Source: CAVRCT01 sp963719645
Lineage (GTDB): Bacteria > Pseudomonadota > Gammaproteobacteria > DSM-16500
DNA length: 64,000 bases
Assembly (NCBI GenBank): GCA_963719645.1
Contig: CAVRCT010000004.1
Coordinates: 24,669 to 88,668 of the forward strand
Direction of reading: 5' to 3'
Shown here: in pieces, positions 1-10,974 of the stretch
How the letters are laid out: each line of letters opens with the position of its first letter
How positions within the stretch are numbered: position 1 is the first letter of the stretch
The notes under the pieces: model-generated
Database searches by the model: none
What the model was told of the DNA's origin: nothing
What the model saw: only the letters and a program-made list of their open reading frames with translations
Position numbers and translations under genes: made by a program

Positions 1-69
1 TCTTATCGTGCCAGAGTAAACATCGAATAAAACCTTCTTTTTTATACAAACCCCCTTTTTCAAAGGGTA

Positions 70-212
70 TTGTTGCGCAATTCTCGCACCGTCATTGCGA
101 GGAGCGTTTTTTGCGACGAAGCAATCCAGTTTTAGACTTAAGAATTGGAAACTGGATTGCTTCGTCGCAAAAAACGCTCCTCGCAATGACGGAAGTGGGA
201 ATTACGCAACAA
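70..212. repeat. Long palindromic repeat, frame family A
   Basis: Nearly perfect inverted repeat. The inner arms begin CCGTCATTGCGAGGAGCG (89-133) and return as the complement up to 192. A short outer frame (TTGTTGCGCAATTCT at 70-84 and GAATTACGCAACAA at 199-212) surrounds the core. The same core recurs at 6239-6340, and the same frame around a different core recurs at 12703-12793. No gene lies in this stretch. Confidence 0.85.
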
Positions 213-254
213 TGCCTTTTCAAAGAGAGAGGTTTTTTAGCCAAGCCTCAGAAA

Positions 255-480
255 TTTGCGGGAGATCCTTCGGAGCGAAAAGCACTCAGGATGACAGCCC
301 TTTCTTTTGCGGGAGATCCTTCGGAGCAAAAAGCACTCAGGATGACAGCCCCTTCTTAAGCACTCAGGATGACAGCCCTTTCTTAAACACTCAAGATGAC
401 AGCCCTTTCTTAAGCACTTAAAAAAGGGCTGTCATCCTGAGTGCTTTTCGCTCCGAAGGATCCCCCGCAAATCTCTGAGG
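255..480. repeat. Cluster of short interspersed repeats
   Basis: Four head-to-tail copies of a roughly 27-bp unit containing CACTCAGGATGACAGCCC lie between about 280 and 420, followed by an inverted copy at about 424-475 that ends in the GAAGGATC segment. Copies of the same unit occur at 14788-14909, 54222-54295 and 54683-54716. Repeats touch without unique spacers, so this is not a CRISPR array. Open frames across it are repeat-encoded and are not called. Confidence 0.8.
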
Positions 481-525
481 CTAGCTAAAGAATTTCCTAA
501 AGCATCTCGCTTAAAGTTGTAATAA

Positions 526-1894
526 TTAACCTAAAACCTGTCTAACAACTTCCGCTAATTGATTGGCTATCTGAGTAATCACTGACTGGTCCTGTCCTTC
601 AACCATAACGCGCACAACAGATTCCGTACCAGAACGTCTCAATAAAATACGCCCGTTGTTTTTTAGAATTGCTTCCGCTTCCTGAACAGCTTTCTTAATA
701 CGAGGAATTTCACATGGATTTTGATCAACCGCAGCCTTAACATTAATTAAAATTTGTGGACACTTTTGCAAGCCACGCTTGAGCTCATGCAATGACTGTT
801 GCTTAAATCGCATCGCTGATAGCACTTGAAGTGCCGTAACAATGCCATCACCTGTCGTGATCGCATCAGAACAAATGATATGACCCGAGGGTTCACCACC
901 TAGATGCCATTTACGCTGCATTAACTCAGCCATAATATACCGATCACCTACCGGCACACGGGAAAACTCCAAACCCATTTTTTGGATAGCCAGTTCCAAT
1001 CCTAAATTAGACATCACGGTGCCAACCACCCCACCTTTCAGCATCCCTGATTCTTGCCTATGCTTGGAAATAATATAGAGCAATTCATCGCCATCTAACA
1101 CTTCACCTCGATGATCTAGCATAATCACGCGATCACCGTCACCATCTAAACCGATGCCTAAATCAGCTTTTTCACGCAATACGTGTTCACGTAACACATC
1201 AGGATAGGTTGCGCCGCATTTGAGATTAATATTCAAGCCATTTGGCTCAACCCCAATTTCAATGACTTCTGCACCGAACTCAAGAAAAACATTTGGCGCG
1301 ATGTGATAGGCTGCGCCATTTGCGCAATCAATTATAAGTTTTAAACCATTCAGGGTAATATCAGATGAAACAGTACTTTTACAAAATTCAATATAACGAC
1401 CTGGCGCATCCACGATCCGAATAGCCTTGCCCAATTCTGCGGAATCAACCGTCGTCATCTCTTTTTCGAGTTGCTCTTCAATTGCAATTTCCAATGCATC
1501 AGGTAATTTTGTGCCATGAGGCAGAAAAAAACTTAATGCCATTGTCATAATAAGGATTATGAGAAGCACTGATCACAATGCCCGCTTGTGCTCGCAACGT
1601 ACGTGTTAAATAAGCAATTGCGGGGGTTGGCATAGGCCCTAATAAATGAATATCAACACCGGCTGCCGATAAACCTGCTTCCAGGGCAGACTCAAACATG
1701 TAACCTGAAATCCGGGTATCTTTACCAATCAGCACTTTTCCAGAACCTTGACGCGCCAACACTTTGCCAACTGCCCAACCCAATTTTAAAATAAATTCAG
1801 GAGTGATTGGCCAAACGCCTACACGACCGCGAATGCCATCTGTACCAAAATATTTGCGCACTGTTGTGTTCGTCATATTTTCTGTGTTACTCAT
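526..1894 (-). pseudogene. glmM: glmM, phosphoglucosamine mutase (one frameshift)
   Basis: GlmM interconverts glucosamine-6-phosphate and glucosamine-1-phosphate on the way to UDP-GlcNAc for peptidoglycan and LPS. The N-terminal piece has the family opening RKYFGTDGIRGRVG and the phosphoserine loop SASHNP. The C-terminal piece carries the metal loop DGDGDR, the sugar loop GGEPSGH and the phosphate loop RRSGTES. The two pieces lie in different frames and join near 1517, just beyond a seven-T run on the coding strand, where one base appears gained or lost. The start overlaps the ftsH stop (ATGATGAGTAA), as in translationally coupled genes. Because the whole enzyme is otherwise conserved and essential, a sequence error is more likely than a dead gene. 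Confidence 0.9.
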
Positions 1895-3833
1895 CATGCG
1901 CTGACTGAAATCCTGCATTGTTATTTCTATTGGCTGCACCGTTTGCTTGTGGCTCTTTATCGCTGTTAGCAGGCGGCAATGTGGACGTTGGCTTCACATC
2001 AGTGTAACCAGCAGGCTCACGAACATCCCTACCTGCCATAATATCTTGAATTTGATCCATGCCAATCGTTTCATATTTAATTAAAGTTTCTGCCATGGTA
2101 TGTAATTTATTCAAATTTTCTCTCAGAATTTTCTCAGCATCGTTTATAATTGCGATCAATGATTTCACGTACTTCTTGATCGATCAAGCCGGAGGTTTTT
2201 TCAGAAATTTCTTTATGTCGTGCAACTGAATGGCCTAAGAAAACTTCTTTTTCATCCTCACCGAATGTCAATGGACCTAATTTTTCTGAGAGTCCCCATT
2301 TGGTCACCATATTTCGCGCAAATTCAGTGGCTTTTTGAATATCATTAGACGCACCGGTCGTCACTTTATCTGCACCAAATATAATTTCTTCTGCAATTCG
2401 ACCGCCAAATAAACTCGAAATTTTGCTTTCCAAATGTTCTCTGGAATAGCTATAACGATCGGCTTCAGGTAAAAACATCGTGACACCTAACGCACGACCT
2501 CGTGGAATAATTGTCACTTTATGCACCGGATCATGCTCTGGAACTAATAAACCCACAATCGCATGCCCGGCTTCATGATAAGCGGTTAATTTCTTTTCCG
2601 ATTCACTCATGACCATTGAACGACGTTCCGCTCCCATAATGACTTTATCTTTTGCTTTTTCAAACTCATCCATGCCCACCGAACGCTTATTCGCGCGTGC
2701 AGCAAACAAAGCTGCTTCATTCACAATATTAGCCAAATCAGCACCGGAAAATCCAGGTGTACTGCGCGCAATGACAGCAGGCTTCAACATCATCGCCTAA
2801 TGGCAACTTTACGGCATATGCACTCGTAAAATTTGTTCACGACCACGCACATCAGGCAAACCAACAACCACTTGTCGATCAAAACGACCCGGGCGTAATA
2901 ACGCAGGATCCAACACATCAGGACGGTTAGTTGCGGCAATGACGATGACACCTTCATTGCCTTGGAAACCATCCATTTCAACCAATAATTGATTCAAGGT
3001 TTGTTCACGCTCATCATGACCACCCCCTAAACCCGCACCACGATGACGACCCACCGCATCAATTTCATCGATGAAAATAATGCAAGGCGCTTGTTTTTTA
3101 GCTTGCTCAAACATATCTCGCACACGTGATGCACCCACACCCACAAACATTTCCACAAAGTCAGAACCAGAGATTGTGAAGAAAGGTACTTTGGCTTCAC
3201 CGGCCACTGCTTTCGCAATAATGTTTTACCTGTTCCGGGTGGGCCAACTAATAAAACACCTTGTGGAATTTTGCCACCCAATTTTTGAAACTTGCCAGGA
3301 TCACGTAAAAAATCGACTAATTCTTTCACTTCTTCTTTTGCTTCTTCAACACCTGCCACATCAGCAAAGGTAACTTTAACTTGATCTTCACCTAATAATC
3401 GCGCACGGCTGCGACCAAATGAAAATGCGCCGCCTCGACCACCGCCGCTTTGTTGGCGAAGAACATAAATCCAAATGGCAAAAATGAAAATCCACGGTAA
3501 TAAATTTAATAAGATGAATCAAAAAACCGGGTTGTTCCGGTGGCTTGCCTTTGACATTCACGCCTTTATCAATCAATTCTTTTAACAATTCATTATCGTT
3601 TGGCATCGGTAAATAAGTTGCAAACGTTTTATTGTTTTGCATGACGCCGGATAACATCTTGATCGGTAATCGTCACTGCACTGACATTACCTTGTTTAAC
3701 TTCATTGATGAAATTGGAATAACTGACTCTCTTCCTCGGGTTCTCTGTTTTGGCCCAAAATATATTAATCAAACTGAACAAGAGTAATACCGGCTACCAT
3801 CCATAATAAAATCGTCTTTATTGTGTCATTCAC
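1887..3833 (-). pseudogene. ftsH: ftsH, membrane AAA+ zinc protease (multiple frameshifts)
   Basis: FtsH is the inner-membrane ATP-dependent protease that degrades LpxC, sigma-32 and damaged membrane proteins. A GTG start at 3833 with a GAGGT site seven bases upstream opens VNDTIKTILLW, matching the usual FtsH N-terminus. Further pieces show the periplasmic region, Walker A GPPGTGKT, Walker B CIIFIDEIDAVGR, the SRH-type RPGRFDRQV and the zinc site AYHEAGHAIVG, ending in the low-complexity tail NGAANRNNNAGFQSAHDE. The pieces switch frame about seven times (near 3770, 3650, 3520, 3370, 3220, 2805 and 2160). At Walker A the shift is explained by one missing base before GCGAAAGCAG. The full domain order with so many shifts points to sequence error. 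Confidence 0.9.
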
Positions 3834-3921
3834 TGGATGGACCTCATTTAATAACTACTTGTTACTTAAAGTATAATAGAATCATACCGGAAGTAAATTC
3901 TTACTGCTATCTAGCAGTTGC

Positions 3922-4542
3922 CTACGACTTCATCCCGACTAAAATATACACTTCACTCGAGCGATCTCGAGACGCTTTTGGCTTACGAATAACCACTTTC
4001 TGAAATAAGCTCTTAAAATCTTTAAAAATGCATCAAAACCTTCGCCTTGAAAAACTTTTACTAAAAATCCACCTTTTGCATTCAATACTTGCTAAGCCAA
4101 TTCAAACGCTAATTCTGCTAGATACAGCGAACGCGGCCTGATCAACGCTATCGATCCCAGCTCATATTGGGTGCCATATCCGAAATAACCCAATCAGCTT
4201 TCTGTTCACCTAATTGTTGCAATAATGCTTGCAGGACACTCTCATCCGAAAAATCACCTTGGATAAATTCGACATCGGGAATAGGTTCCATCGGCAAAAT
4301 ATCTAGTGCAATCACACGACCCGCTTTACCAACTAATTTGATGGCTACCTGCGACCAACCCCGGGTGCCGCACCCAAATCAATAATCGTCATGCCGGGTT
4401 TAAATAATTGATCGCGTTCTTGTAATTCTAACAATTTATACACGGCGCGAGAGCGATATCCTTCTTGTTGCGCTTGTTTCACATAAGGATCAGTAAAATG
4501 TTCTCGCAACCAGCGCCGACTGCTCTTACTTTTTGATGACAT
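3922..4542 (-). pseudogene. rlmE: rlmE (rrmJ), 23S rRNA Um2552 methyltransferase (frameshifted)
   Basis: RlmE uses SAM to 2'-O-methylate U2552 of 23S rRNA during late 50S assembly and is induced by heat shock. The N-terminal piece (from 4542) has RRWLREHFTDPYVKQAQQ, the RSRAVYKLLEL segment and the SAM motif IIDLGAAPG. The last piece, in another frame, reads KGGFLVKVFQGEGFDAFL and the typical ending VIRKPKASRDRSSEVY before the stop at 3922. At least two shifts (near 4345 and 4010) break the gene. Its ATG shares one base with the greA stop (TAATG), so greA-rlmE-ftsH-glmM looks like one transcription unit. Length when repaired, about 206 residues, is normal. Confidence 0.88.
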
Positions 4543-5026
4543 TACGTATGAACCACTTCAATAATTTCATACTCGGTGACACCTTCAGGTGTATTCACTT
4601 CCACCGCATCACCTTCATATTTGCCAATCAGCGCTCGTGCAACCGGCGAGGTAACTGAAATTTTATTATCATTAATATCTGCTTCATCTTCGCCAACAAT
4701 TTTGTAAGTCAGCTTCTTTGGCATTATCATATCGTGTTAACGTCACGGTGGCACCAAAAATCACTTTGCCTGTATTTCTCGATTTGGGTGACATCGATGA
4801 CTTGCGCAATTGAAAGCTTACTTTCAATTTCTAAAATTCGGCCTTCGGCAAAACTTTGTTGTTCACGTGCCGCATGATATTCAGCATTTTCTTTTAAATC
4901 ACCATGTGCGCGTGCTTCTGCAATCGCATCAATAATCCTTGGACGTTCAACTGTTTTTAATCGCTGTAATTCTTCGCGCAATCTTTCTGCGCCTAACACC
5001 GTCATTGGTACTTTATTCATGCTCAT
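4542..5026 (-). pseudogene. greA: greA, transcript cleavage factor (one frameshift)
   Basis: GreA enters the RNA polymerase secondary channel and stimulates cleavage of backtracked RNA. The N-terminal coiled coil shows MTVLGAERLREELQRLK and the acidic tip ARAHGDLKENAEYHAARE. The C-terminal FKBP-like domain follows in another frame and reads ISVTSPVARALIGKYEGD and TPEGVTEYEIIEV. The break is near 4740-4790. A start at 5026 is preceded by AGAGG nine bases upstream. Repaired length is about 160 residues, the usual size. Confidence 0.9.
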
Positions 5027-5039
5027 ATTTGTTAACCTC

Positions 5040-6162
5040 TTAAAACTTCATTTCTTCAAAAAATTTTTTAACTTTATCAAACCAAGAATGGAACGTGGAT
5101 TATGTTTATTGTCAGTTGAAATTGTTTTATCAAATTGATGTCAATAATTCTTTTTGTTTATTGGTCAAATTCACGGGCGTTTCTACCATGACTTTACAAA
5201 GTAAATCACCCGTTCCACCACCTCGCACAGGTGGCACACCCATCCCTTTCAAGCGAAACACTTTACCCGATTGCGTTTCGGCAGGAATTTTCAATTTTAC
5301 CCTGCCATTTAAAGTCGGCACATCCAATTCACCACCTAATGCTGCCGTCACAAAACTAATCGGAACTTCACAATGTAAATTCTTACCATCTCGTTCAAAA
5401 ATGGCATGTTGCATGCACATTGATTTGCACATATAAATCACCTGCCGGCGCGCCCGATTCACCTGCTTCGCCTTCACCGCTTAACCGAATGCGATCGCCC
5501 GTATCCACGCCAGGTGGAATTTTAACGGATAATTTTTTATTTTGTTTACGACGACCTTTGCCGCGACATTCATGGCAAGGATCTAAAATGACGTTGTCCT
5601 TTCCCACGACAGGATGGACAGGTTTGTTGAACGGTAAAAAAACCTTGTTGCATTCGCACTTGGCCATGGCCACCGCAATCATTACAAGTCGCCGGCGAAG
5701 CACCTTTACGTGCTCCACTGCCACGACAATCTTGACACGCTACTAGAGTGGGAATAACGATTTCCACGGTTGTGCCAAATGACGGCTTTTTCTAAGGTGA
5801 TTTCTAAGTTGTAACGTAAATCAGAACCGCGTTGAGGCCCCGCACGCCACCACCAAAAATATCGCCGAAAATATCACCAAAGATATCACTGAAATTCATG
5901 CCGCCCATATCGCCCATGCCACCAAAACCAGCCTCCTTCGCTTGCGCTATGACCAAATTGATCATACGCAGCTCGCTTGCGACTATCGGCTAATACTTCA
6001 TACGCTTCGCTAGCTTCTTTAAAGCTTTCTTCCGCTGCTTTATCGTCAGGATTACGATCAGGATGATATTTCATGGCTAAACGACGAAATGATTTTTTTA
6101 ATCTCATCATCGCTTGCGTTTTGTGAAACGCCTAATACTTCGTAATAATCACGTTTTGTCAT
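5040..6162 (-). pseudogene. dnaJ: dnaJ, Hsp40 co-chaperone (multiple frameshifts)
   Basis: DnaJ delivers substrates to DnaK and stimulates its ATPase. The ATG at 6162 opens MTKRDYYEVLG. The J domain keeps the HPD loop (MKYHPDRNPDD), followed by a Gly/Phe-rich part. The zinc fingers CQDCRGSG, CNDCGGHG, CPSCRGKG and CHECRGKG are all present but spread over different frames. The C-terminal substrate domain ends FDKVKKFFEEMKF with a stop at 5040-5042. At least five shifts are needed to join the pieces. It lies directly behind dnaK on the same strand, separated by a palindromic repeat. Confidence 0.9.
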
Positions 6163-6217
6163 TTCTGTTGGTTCTCTATAAATAATAAAACACTAACAAC
6201 CCCTCTTCCTCTTTAAC

Positions 6218-6340
6218 GTTGTTGCATAATTCCCACTTCCGTCATTGCGAGAGCGTTTTTTGCGACGAAGCAATCCAGTTTTAGATTTAAGTATCAAAAA
6301 CTGGATTGCTTCGTCGCAAAAACGCTCCTCGCAATGACGG
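6218..6340. repeat. Long palindromic repeat between dnaK and dnaJ
   Basis: Same inverted-repeat core as at 89-192 (CCGTCATTGCGAG at 6239 and its complement ending at 6340), with a left frame TTGTTGCATAATTCCCAC at 6219-6236 but no matching right frame. It fills the dnaK-dnaJ gap and could form a strong hairpin in the message. Confidence 0.8.
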
Positions 6341-6363
6341 TTTATCAGCTTCTAACGGATAAA

Positions 6364-8314
6364 TTATTTTTTCTCATCTTTCACTTCTTCAAACTCAGCA
6401 TCCACTACCTTATCGCCTTTTGGTAAGCTTGATCTGTCGGCACCCGGTTGATCGCTGTTGGACCGCTGCTTGAGCTTGTTGACCTGCTGCATATAAACGT
6501 TCTGCCATTTTACCAGAAGCATCGGTTAACTCTTTGGTCTTTGCTTCAATCAATTCTTTATCATTGCCTTTCATCGCTTCTTTCAACGCTTCAACGCTGT
6601 TTCAATTGCTTACGCTCATCAGCAGATACTTTATCGCCCGCTTCTTTCATGCGATTTGGTCACTGCATGAATCATATTGTCTGCTTGGTTACGCACGGAC
6701 ACTAACTCATGGAATTTACGATCTTCTTCGGCATGCGCTTCAGCATCTTTCACCATGTTTTTAATTTCATCTTCAGATAAACCACTGGATGCTTTAATCA
6801 CAATCGATTGCGCTTTGCCCGTTGCTTTATCTTTTGCAGACACATGCAAAATACCATTCGCATCAATATCAAATGTCACTTCAATTTGTGGCATACCACG
6901 TGGTGCAGGTGGAATATCAGTTAAATCAAAACGACCTAATGATTTATTAGCTGAAGCCATTTCACGCTCACCTTGCAACACATGAACCGTCACAGCTGTT
7001 TGATTATCAGCTGCGGTTGAGAATATTTGCGTTGGCTTGCGTTGGAATGGTGGTATTTTTTTCAATTAATTTTGTCATCACACCGCCCAAGGTTTCAATA
7101 CCTAATGAGAGCGGTGTCACGTCTAACAATAATACATCTTTGACTGCGCCAGATAATACCGCACCTTGAATCGCCGCACCCACGGCAACCGCTTCATCTG
7201 GATTCACATCTTGACGTGGTTCTTTACCAAAGAATTTTTTACGGTTTCTTGAACCAGTGGCATACGTGTTTGACCACCGACTAAAATCACATCGTCAATA
7301 TCTGTCGACTTCTAATACCAGCATCTTTAATCGCCATTTTGCAAGGCTCAATGGTGCGTTGAATTAAATCTTCAACTAAAGATTCCAATTTAGCGCGGGT
7401 AATTTTAATATTTAAATGCTTTGGACCACTGGCATCTGCTGTGATGTAAGGTAAATTCACTTCGGTTTGTTGCGCAGAAGATAATTCAATTTTCGCTTTT
7501 TCTGCTGCTTCTTTTAAGCGTTGTAATGCTAATGGATCATTACGTAAATCAATGCCAGATGATTTTTTGAATTCATCAATTAAATAATTAATTAAACGTA
7601 TGATCAAAATCTTCACCGCCTAAGAAGGTATCACCATTGGTAGACAACACTTCAAATTGATGTTCGCCATCCACTTCAGCAATTTCAATAATAGAAATAT
7701 CAAATGTACCACCACCTAAATCATAAACAGCAATTTTGCGATCGCCTGGTTTTTTATCCATACCAAACGCAAGAGCTGCGGCTGTTGGTTCGTTGATAAT
7801 ACGTTTCACTTCTAAACCTGCAATACGACCTGCATCTTTGGTTGCTTGACGTTGAGAATCATTGAAATAAGCAGGAACAGTAATGACCGCTTCTGTCACT
7901 GCATGACCTAAATAATCTTCCGCTGTTTTTTTCATTTTCATTAAAATTTGCGCAGAAACTTGTTGCGGTGCTAATTTTTATTACCTAGTACTTCAACCCA
8001 CGCATCGCCATTATCTGCATGAACAATTTTATAAGGCACAATTTCTTGATCTTTGCGACAACATCTTCATCGAAACGACGTCCAATCAATCGTTTAACCG
8101 CATAAATGGTATTTGTTGGATTGGTGACAGCTTGACGTTTTGCAGGCTGGCCCACTAACATTTCACCATTTTCCAGATAAGCGACAATCGAAGGGGTTGT
8201 GCGAGCGCCTTCCGCATTCTCAATCACACGCACTTTATCGCCTTCCATAACTGCGACACAGGAATTCGTTGTGCCTAAGTCGATACCAATGATTTTACTT
8301 GTTGCCGTTGCCAT
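6364..8314 (-). pseudogene. dnaK: dnaK, Hsp70 chaperone (multiple frameshifts)
   Basis: DnaK is the cytoplasmic Hsp70. The ATG at 8314 follows GGAG seven bases upstream and opens SKIIGIDLGTTNSCVAVMEG. Also present are VPAYFNDSQRQATKDAG, the phosphate motif AVYDLGGGTFDISI, the IINEPTAAALAFG segment, NPDEAVAVGAAIQG, the substrate-domain LLLDVTPLSLGIETLGGVMT and a C-terminal end KDEKK before the stop at 6364-6366. The pieces lie in several frames with at least six shifts (for example near 8046, 7950, 7600, 7290, 7210, 7020 and 6650). Nothing is missing from the protein apart from frame continuity, so the breaks are probably errors in the sequence. Confidence 0.92.
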
Positions 8315-8376
8315 AAATTTCTCCAAAATCAATAATCTATATTTGTTATATAAGGGCTATTTTTCTATTTTTCAAG

Positions 8377-8938
8377 CTACTTGGCTACCACCACCAATGC
8401 GGGTCGAATTAGCCTATTATTCAATAAGTAACCTTTTTGTAAGACAGATAAAACCGTACCCGGTTTTGACCTTAGGATCTGTCTGAGTTGAAACCGCTTG
8501 ATGAACTCTGGATTAAACGGTTGTGAAACGGGATTCACTTGTTGAACACCAAATTTTTCAATGCGGTATAAAACATTTTCAATGTCATATTCACACCATC
8601 CAACAAACTACCTGCACCGGACTCTTCATTCTCATGTGAGTCAATGCTCGCTCCAAATCCATCAACCACAGGTAATAATTCTAAAACAAATTTTTCTAAT
8701 GCATATTTATGCGCATTCGCAACATCGCGCTCCACACGTCGCTGCATATTTTCCATGTCCGCTTGCATACGCAACGCGCGTTCCCAGTATTGCGTGGCTT
8801 TCTCTTCTGTTTCCGTCAATTTAGCCTGCAATCCTCGTAAGAAGGATGCTCAAGTAATTCTTCATCAGCGATCGTCCATTCATTTAATTTTTGTTTTAAA
8901 GAAGCCGTACTGCTTGGTTTATTATCATGCTCTGACAC
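8377..8938 (-). pseudogene. grpE: grpE, nucleotide exchange factor of DnaK (frameshifted)
   Basis: GrpE releases ADP from DnaK. The likely start is a GTG at 8938 behind GGAGG five bases upstream, reading VSEHDNKPSSTASLKQKL. A long helical part includes RALRMQADMENMQRRVERDV, a GrpE hallmark, and the C-terminal beta domain reads FNPEFHQAVSTQTD, then GYLLNNRLIRPALVVVAK before the stop at 8377-8379. Shifts lie near 8830 and between 8470 and 8540. The gene sits between hrcA and dnaK in the usual heat-shock cluster order. Confidence 0.88.
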
Positions 8939-8983
8939 ATTAACCTCCAAAAAATTTATTTGCTGAATATATATATAGTCGGT

Positions 8984-10021
8984 TTAACCTTGATTCAAGG
9001 CCGCAGACAATAATTTTGCTGTGACATCGACGGCTGAAATAACACGCTCATAGGGCATCCGGCTTGGGCCGATGACACCGAAACTGCCAATCAATTGGCC
9101 ATCCACAGCATACGATGCGGTGATAATACTGCAATCATCAAACACGTCATAGCCGGATTCTTTGCCAATAAAAATTTGCATACCCTCGGCTTCTAATGCT
9201 TGATCCAATAAATTCAAAATTTCTTGCTTTTGATTGATGGCTGCAAATAAATGACGTAACCGCTCTAAGTCTGCCTCGCGCGAATACGTTAATAAATTAT
9301 TTTGTCCGGCAATCATATAATCTGGGCTTTTTTCGGGTTCAGCAAAGGCTTTTTCTGTCACTTCAAGTGCCGCCTGCAACAGTTGGGTCATATTATCTCG
9401 GTCTAAACGAATCGCCGTGGAAAGCTCTTGGCGAACCGCTAATAAATCTTTACCGATAAAATGCGTATTCAAATAATTGGCGACCTGCTGCAATTCACTC
9501 TGAGAATAAACGCGATCGGTATAGATAATTCGGTTTTGCACTTCGCGATTATTTAACACCAAGACAACCAGCACGCGATTCGATGACAGGGGCAAAAATT
9601 CCACTTGGCGTAATTCAATCCGATTGCGTTTAGGCAATGCAACAACGCCTGCCAACTGGGTTAAACCCGATAATAAAGTCGAAGCGGATTGCAAGAGATT
9701 AGCGATGGCTAAATCGGGATCTAATTGGTTCTTTAATGCTTGGACTTCGGAGCCCTCTAGCGGTTTAATGGTCAATAAACTATTCACAAAAAAACGATAA
9801 CCCAGTGAGGTAGGTACGCGCCCTGCTGAGGTATGCGGGGAAGCCAAAAAACCTGCTGTCTCCAAATCCGCCAGAATATTGCGAATGGTCGCCGCGCTCA
9901 AGCCTAGCGAATATTCTTCAGCAATCATTTTGGAACCAATAGGATTGCCATCTTGAATATAACGCTCAACTAAGATTTTTAGGACTTGTTGTGCCCGTTG
10001 ATTAACCGATGTATCGCTCAT
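8984..10021 (-). CDS. hrcA: HrcA heat-shock repressor
   Basis: HrcA represses groE and dnaK operons by binding CIRCE inverted repeats and needs GroEL to fold. The 345-residue frame is intact: an N-terminal winged helix (RAQQVLKILVERYIQDG, with SAATIRNILADLE and TSAGRVPTSLGYRFFV), a dimerisation domain, and the C-terminal GSFGVIGPSRMPYERVIS. It heads the minus-strand cluster hrcA-grpE-dnaK-dnaJ. I looked for a CIRCE element (TTAGCACTC-N9-GAGTGCTAA) in its upstream region and before grpE and dnaK and saw none, so its targets in this cluster are unclear. Confidence 0.95.
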   Translation of the reverse strand: MSDTSVNQRAQQVLKILVERYIQDGNPIGSKMIAEEYSLGLSAATIRNILADLETAGFLASPHTSAGRVPTSLGYRFFVNSLLTIKPLEGSEVQALKNQLDPDLAIANLLQSASTLLSGLTQLAGVVALPKRNRIELRQVEFLPLSSNRVLVVLVLNNREVQNRIIYTDRVYSQSELQQVANYLNTHFIGKDLLAVRQELSTAIRLDRDNMTQLLQAALEVTEKAFAEPEKSPDYMIAGQNNLLTYSREADLERLRHLFAAINQKQEILNLLDQALEAEGMQIFIGKESGYDVFDDCSIITASYAVDGQLIGSFGVIGPSRMPYERVISAVDVTAKLLSAALNQG

Positions 10022-10086
10022 AATTTAAAGCCATGATAAGATGGGCGAGTATAGCAACCTGCGTACAAAATTGCTAAGGAAACTGC

Positions 10087-10971
10087 ATGGTTCAGTTCAA
10101 TAAAATTGGTATTTTCGGCCGAGTACGCACGGGAGGCGTCAAAGATACATTAAATTCTTTGATCGCTTATTTACAAGATTTAAAAAAAGAAGTTTTTATT
10201 GAAGCGGAAACAGCCGAAGCGCTCAGCCACCCCACTCTCCCCGTTATCACCCGAGAACAATTAGGTAAATATTGCGATTTACTCATTGTCGTCGGTGGCG
10301 ATGGCAGTTTGCTCCATGCGGCCCATGCGGCCGTTAACCATGAATTACCGGTATTGGGAATTAATCGAGGCAGTCTCGGTTTTTTAACCGATATCTTACC
10401 CACCGAACTCACAAAAATTGCAGATATCTTGCAAGGGAAATTTACGTTAGAAAAACGCTTCTTATTGACCACCTCGATTGAATTACACGGTCATTTACAC
10501 GGTCAAGATGATTCACTCAATGAAATTGCACTGATTCCAGATGCCATTCCTCATATGATTGAATTTGAAATTTATATTGATGATCAATTTGTCTGTACCC
10601 AAAACTCTGACGGATTAATTGTGGCAACCCCTACCGGCTCGACCGCTTATGCATTATCAGGCGGCGGGCCCATCTTACATCCTCAGCTAGATGCGATTGT
10701 GCTAGTCCCTATGTTTCCACATACATTAAGCAGTCGCCCGATTGTTGTTGATGCCAATCAGACGATTCATTTGTTAATTTCGCCAAATAATTCAACGTCG
10801 CCTCGCTTAAGTTGTGATGGTCGCGCTTATATTAATACACCACCGGGTTGCAAAATCACCATCCGCAAAAAACCGCAACCCCTCCACTTAGTTCATCCAC
10901 TGGATTACAATTACTACGAAGCACTGCGCAGCAAGTTACACTGGGGAAAAAAATTAAATTACACGGAATAA
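10087..10971 (+). CDS. nadK: NAD kinase
   Basis: NadK phosphorylates NAD to NADP in the cytoplasm. The frame is 294 residues, a normal length. It has the GGDGSLLHA motif, the NRGSLGFLTDI segment, NSDGLIVATPTGSTAYALSG for NAD binding and the late LSCDGR motif. An AAGGA site precedes the ATG. It is divergent from hrcA across only 65 bp and is followed after 3 bp by recN, so the two form an operon as in many gammaproteobacteria. Confidence 0.96.
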   Translation: MVQFNKIGIFGRVRTGGVKDTLNSLIAYLQDLKKEVFIEAETAEALSHPTLPVITREQLGKYCDLLIVVGGDGSLLHAAHAAVNHELPVLGINRGSLGFLTDILPTELTKIADILQGKFTLEKRFLLTTSIELHGHLHGQDDSLNEIALIPDAIPHMIEFEIYIDDQFVCTQNSDGLIVATPTGSTAYALSGGGPILHPQLDAIVLVPMFPHTLSSRPIVVDANQTIHLLISPNNSTSPRLSCDGRAYINTPPGCKITIRKKPQPLHLVHPLDYNYYEALRSKLHWGKKLNYTE

Positions 10972-10974
10972 ATC

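Noticed and set aside
280..420. Possible CRISPR array
   Set aside because: Units touch one another with no spacers of constant length, and the same unit is scattered elsewhere in the window.
95..421. Open frames across the repeats at the window start
   Set aside because: They translate the palindrome and the short tandem units (repeated STQDDSPFL); no gene-like composition or ribosome site.
526..8938. True pseudogenisation of the chaperone and ftsH genes
   Set aside because: Motifs are intact in all frames, shifts are single bases, and the functions are essential; error in the sequence is simpler.
8939..10086. CIRCE operator near hrcA or grpE
   Set aside because: No TTAGCACTC-N9-GAGTGCTAA or close variant was seen in the gaps.
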